From assembly GCF_900129025.1 (NCBI RefSeq), contig NZ_FQUM01000002.1, positions 558,001 to 622,000 on the forward strand: DNA of 64,000 bases, written 5' to 3'. Position 1 is the first letter of the stretch. Each line of letters begins with the position of its first letter. Below are positions 61,263 to 64,000 of the stretch, piece by piece. The translations under genes were made by a program, and so were the position numbers. This DNA comes from Mariniphaga anaerophila (GTDB lineage: Bacteria > Bacteroidota > Bacteroidia > Bacteroidales > Prolixibacteraceae). Under the pieces are notes generated by a model that did no database searches, was not told the origin of the DNA, and saw nothing but the letters and a program-made list of their open reading frames with translations.

Positions 61263-64000
61263 ATGAGAAGCTTTATTGCAGCAATCCTGCTTTCGTTAGG
61301 ATTCAACATTGCCGTCCAAGCACAACAAACTTCTGGCAACAGAGATATATTATTCGAAAATATTTCAAACAGTCAGGGACTCTCACAAAGTACAGTTTTC
61401 TCCATTGTTCAGGATACCCTGGGCTACATGTGGTTTGCAACCCAGGACGGTTTGAACCGATACGATGGAGTTCAGTTTCGGGTTTTTCGTGATGATAACA
61501 GTGATTCAACAACTGTTATTTCGCACCATATTCGGGTGTTGTTTAACGACGACGAAGGGAATTTATGGATTGGTGGAAACAAAGGAATCAGCAAGTACAA
61601 TTACGAGTACGACAACTTTAGGAATTACCCGTTGTTCGACCAGCGCTACGACCGCTTTATTTCAGACATTGAGCAAGACAGTAAGGGCAGGATTTGGGCC
61701 GGATCATTCAGCGGGAATATGTATAAATACAACCCGGACAGCAACGATTTTTCGGAATACAAAATTTCCTACAACGGAGAGCGGCTTTATTACATTAACG
61801 ACATTTGCGCATGTGGAGATGAATTGCTTGTGGGTACTGAATACGGTTTGTATTCGGTGGATGTTGAAAATGAAACCGTAAAAAAAATAGATCTGTTTGA
61901 AAAGGACCCAAAAGTCAGGAAGATGCTGAAATGTGCCGACGGGCGTATTTGGGTGGGAACCGAAGGAAACGGGCTTCTTTTATTGAACCGCAATTTTGAC
62001 ATCGAAGAAAACTATCTTCATAAAATAAATAATGGCAACTCGCTGTGTAATAACAATGTGCGCTCCCTTTCTTTTGATAACGACAGCAACCTCTGGATAG
62101 GAACTTTTGTGGGATTAAGCATTCTGGACAAAAACACCGGTAGTTTTTCCAATTATTACCAGGATTATACACGGCCTTATACGTTGAGTCAGAACTCGGT
62201 GCGTTCACTTTACAAAGATAAAGAAGGCGGAATGTGGCTCGGAACGTTTTACGGAGGTATAAACTTCTATCATCCACACAACCTGCATTTTGATTTGATA
62301 AACCAAAACGGCGGTACTTTTTCGTTGAACGACAATGTGTTGAGCTGCATTACAGAAGATGCCCAAGGAAAAGTGTGGATTGGCACCAACGACGGAGGTG
62401 TTAACTGCTGGAACCGGAAGGACAACACCGTTAAATATTTTATGTTTGACGAGTCGGATCCGAATACGATCAGCTCAAACAATATAAAATCACTTGTTTT
62501 TACCGACGACCAGAAGTTATTGGTGGGAACGCACAAATCGGGGTTGAATCTTTTTGATCCGGAAACCGGGAAAAATATCCGGTTTAAAGCCAGCGAAGCT
62601 CCCGGAGCAATTTCCGACAACAGCGTTTACGCATTGCTGAAAGACCGCAAATCGCAAATTTGGGTAGGTGCCTGGGGCGGGTTGGAGAAGTTTAACCTCA
62701 AAACAAAAACTTTCGAACTGATTAGTTCCGATTCAAAAGGGCAGCAGCTCACATCCAGCCAGATTACCTCGCTGTTTGAAGACTCGCAAAACAGAATTTG
62801 GATTGGCACTTTCGAAGGATTAAATATTTTTTATCCCGAAAAGCGTCTGTTCGAATCGTTCAGAACTCATCCCGGAGACTCCACCAGTTTGAGCCACGAT
62901 TTTGTAAACTGTATTTACGAAGACAGCAAAAAGAGAATCTGGATTGGAACCAATGGCGGGCTGAATATTTTTAATGAGATTGAACGAAATTTCAAAAGGA
63001 TTACCACCGAAGACGGGTTGGAAAGCAACGTGTTTTTTGGAATTCTAGAAGATGATCAAAATCGAATGTGGATTAGTACAAATCAGGGAATTATCTCTTT
63101 GGATCATCAGGGGAAATCCATGAAAAACTACTTAGTACACGACGGTATCCAGAACACGCAGTTCAACAATTTTTCATACGCAAAACTTAACGATGGCTAC
63201 TTTTTGTTTGGCGGAATAAAAGGGCTGACCATGTTTCGGCCCGATAGCATTAAAATACTTCCGTTTAACTCAAAAGTTCTTTTAACGAGTTTGAGCATCA
63301 ACAGTCAGAAAATAAACTCCGATGATGAAACAGGAATACTGGAAAATCACATTAACCAGACGAACAAAATTATTCTGAATCACGACCAGAATACAATTAC
63401 GCTGGACTATTCTGCTGTAAATTACGTAGATAACGAGAATATAACCTACCTTACTAAACTCGACAATTTTAATAAACAATGGTGGCGCTCCGATAATTCT
63501 GTTACATTTTCGCAATTGCCGCCCGGAGAGTACACCTTTAAGGTAAAAGCAGTACGCGGGGAAATTGCCGGTGCCCCAACTTCCCTGCAAATAGTTATTC
63601 TAAAACCCTGGTATCTGAGAAATTGGGCACTGGTTTTATATATTTTTCTATTGGCAGTTGCCGCTCATTTCGTTTATAAATTTGCCATGGAGCGGATGAG
63701 AACATTGCACGATTTGCGTGTTGAAAGGCTTGAAAAAGAGAAGTTAAGCGAAATTAACCAGATGAAGCTGCAGTTCTTTACCAACATTTCCCACGAGTTC
63801 AGAACTCCGCTTACCCTGATTTTGTCGCCTCTGGAAAAAATTCTCGAAAAACCGATAAACGATGAGTGGTTGCGCAAGCAGATTTTGTTAATCAACAAAA
63901 ATGCCAGCAGGCTGCTCGATTTAATCGACCAATTGCTGGAATTCAGAAAATCGGAAACCGGAAAATTGAAGCTGAACGTTTCGCGAAACGAGCTGGTTGG
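61263..64000 (+). CDS. Hybrid two-component system (HTCS) regulator, 5' part
   Basis: About 912 residues are visible; the gene runs off the window with no in-frame stop seen. The ATG at 61263 begins a signal peptide (MRSFIAAILLSLGFNIAVQA); an ATG 15 bases upstream is in frame. The periplasmic part is a reg_prop beta-propeller (FATQDGLNRYDG; repeated WIGTxxG blades) followed by a Y_Y_Y domain, then a TM helix (ALVLYIFLLAVAAHF). The kinase H-box FTNISHEFRTPLTLILS is present near the end. The ATPase, receiver and AraC domains would lie beyond 64000. It presumably regulates the PL8/sulfatase/SusCD locus. Confidence 0.92.
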   Translation, partial: MRSFIAAILLSLGFNIAVQAQQTSGNRDILFENISNSQGLSQSTVFSIVQDTLGYMWFATQDGLNRYDGVQFRVFRDDNSDSTTVISHHIRVLFNDDEGNLWIGGNKGISKYNYEYDNFRNYPLFDQRYDRFISDIEQDSKGRIWAGSFSGNMYKYNPDSNDFSEYKISYNGERLYYINDICACGDELLVGTEYGLYSVDVENETVKKIDLFEKDPKVRKMLKCADGRIWVGTEGNGLLLLNRNFDIEENYLHKINNGNSLCNNNVRSLSFDNDSNLWIGTFVGLSILDKNTGSFSNYYQDYTRPYTLSQNSVRSLYKDKEGGMWLGTFYGGINFYHPHNLHFDLINQNGGTFSLNDNVLSCITEDAQGKVWIGTNDGGVNCWNRKDNTVKYFMFDESDPNTISSNNIKSLVFTDDQKLLVGTHKSGLNLFDPETGKNIRFKASEAPGAISDNSVYALLKDRKSQIWVGAWGGLEKFNLKTKTFELISSDSKGQQLTSSQITSLFEDSQNRIWIGTFEGLNIFYPEKRLFESFRTHPGDSTSLSHDFVNCIYEDSKKRIWIGTNGGLNIFNEIERNFKRITTEDGLESNVFFGILEDDQNRMWISTNQGIISLDHQGKSMKNYLVHDGIQNTQFNNFSYAKLNDGYFLFGGIKGLTMFRPDSIKILPFNSKVLLTSLSINSQKINSDDETGILENHINQTNKIILNHDQNTITLDYSAVNYVDNENITYLTKLDNFNKQWWRSDNSVTFSQLPPGEYTFKVKAVRGEIAGAPTSLQIVILKPWYLRNWALVLYIFLLAVAAHFVYKFAMERMRTLHDLRVERLEKEKLSEINQMKLQFFTNISHEFRTPLTLILSPLEKILEKPINDEWLRKQILLINKNASRLLDLIDQLLEFRKSETGKLKLNVSRNELV

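Noticed and set aside
61263-64000. Possible frameshift in the last HTCS gene because only short ORFs are obvious there
   Set aside because: Signal peptide, propeller, Y_Y_Y and H-box all lie in the same frame; the gene simply continues past the window.

Overview
The window reads as a chromosomal segment of a polysaccharide-degrading Bacteroidota. The evidence is three SusC/SusD pairs, two hybrid two-component (HTCS) regulators, lipoprotein signals rich after Cys, and TAnnTTTG-type promoter boxes. The style (Rex, TRAP uronate transport, Tat-exported enzymes, sulfatases, a polysaccharide lyase) fits a marine or sediment member of the Marinilabiliales/Prolixibacteraceae type. That placement is inference and was not tested by any search.

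Region 1 (1-8.0 kb) is housekeeping and sensing. It holds the end of a cellobiose 2-epimerase-like gene, a lipocalin, the NADH-sensing repressor Rex with a small unknown protein behind it, an App1-type phosphatase, an SDR, a sensor kinase with CxxCH heme-type motifs in its periplasmic domain paired with a sigma-54 activator, and an archaemetzincin protease that must start at TTG.

Region 2 (8.1-18.2 kb) is a hexuronate uptake and catabolism cluster: zinc alcohol dehydrogenase, an aberrant Nramp-fold transporter, UxaE-type epimerase, UxaC, KdgK, KDPG aldolase and a complete DctPQM TRAP transporter, closed by a clear terminator. A perfect 18-bp palindrome overlaps the promoter box in front of kdgK. 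UxuA and UxuB are not in the window.

Region 3 (18.4-24.4 kb) is a nested mobile element. An IS66-family insertion sequence (18444-24399, 16-bp terminal repeats, perfect 8-bp target duplication GTATAAAC) has its tnpC gene split by a 3.5-kb element (about 18737-22241). This element encodes only three overlapping tyrosine recombinases and has 88-bp inverted ends with symmetrically placed 9-bp sites. It is a recombinase-in-trio (RIT) type element and the most striking feature of the window.

Region 4 (24.4-45.5 kb) is a polysaccharide utilisation locus (PUL). It has two tandem SusC/SusD pairs, a SASA-type esterase, a DUF4832 protein and a GH43 enzyme on the minus strand, with an HTCS regulator and a GH92 mannosidase on the plus strand. 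The IS66 copy sits 5 bp after the GH43 stop codon.

Region 5 (45.5-64 kb) is a second PUL, for a sulfated uronic-acid polysaccharide. It contains a PL8 chondroitin-ABC-lyase-like enzyme, a Tat-exported alpha-helical protein, two S1 sulfatases, a DUF1961 protein, a CBM9-like protein, SusC/SusD, and an HTCS regulator cut by the window end. Uronate products could feed into region 2, but the link is only by function. No rRNA, tRNA or CRISPR array was seen.
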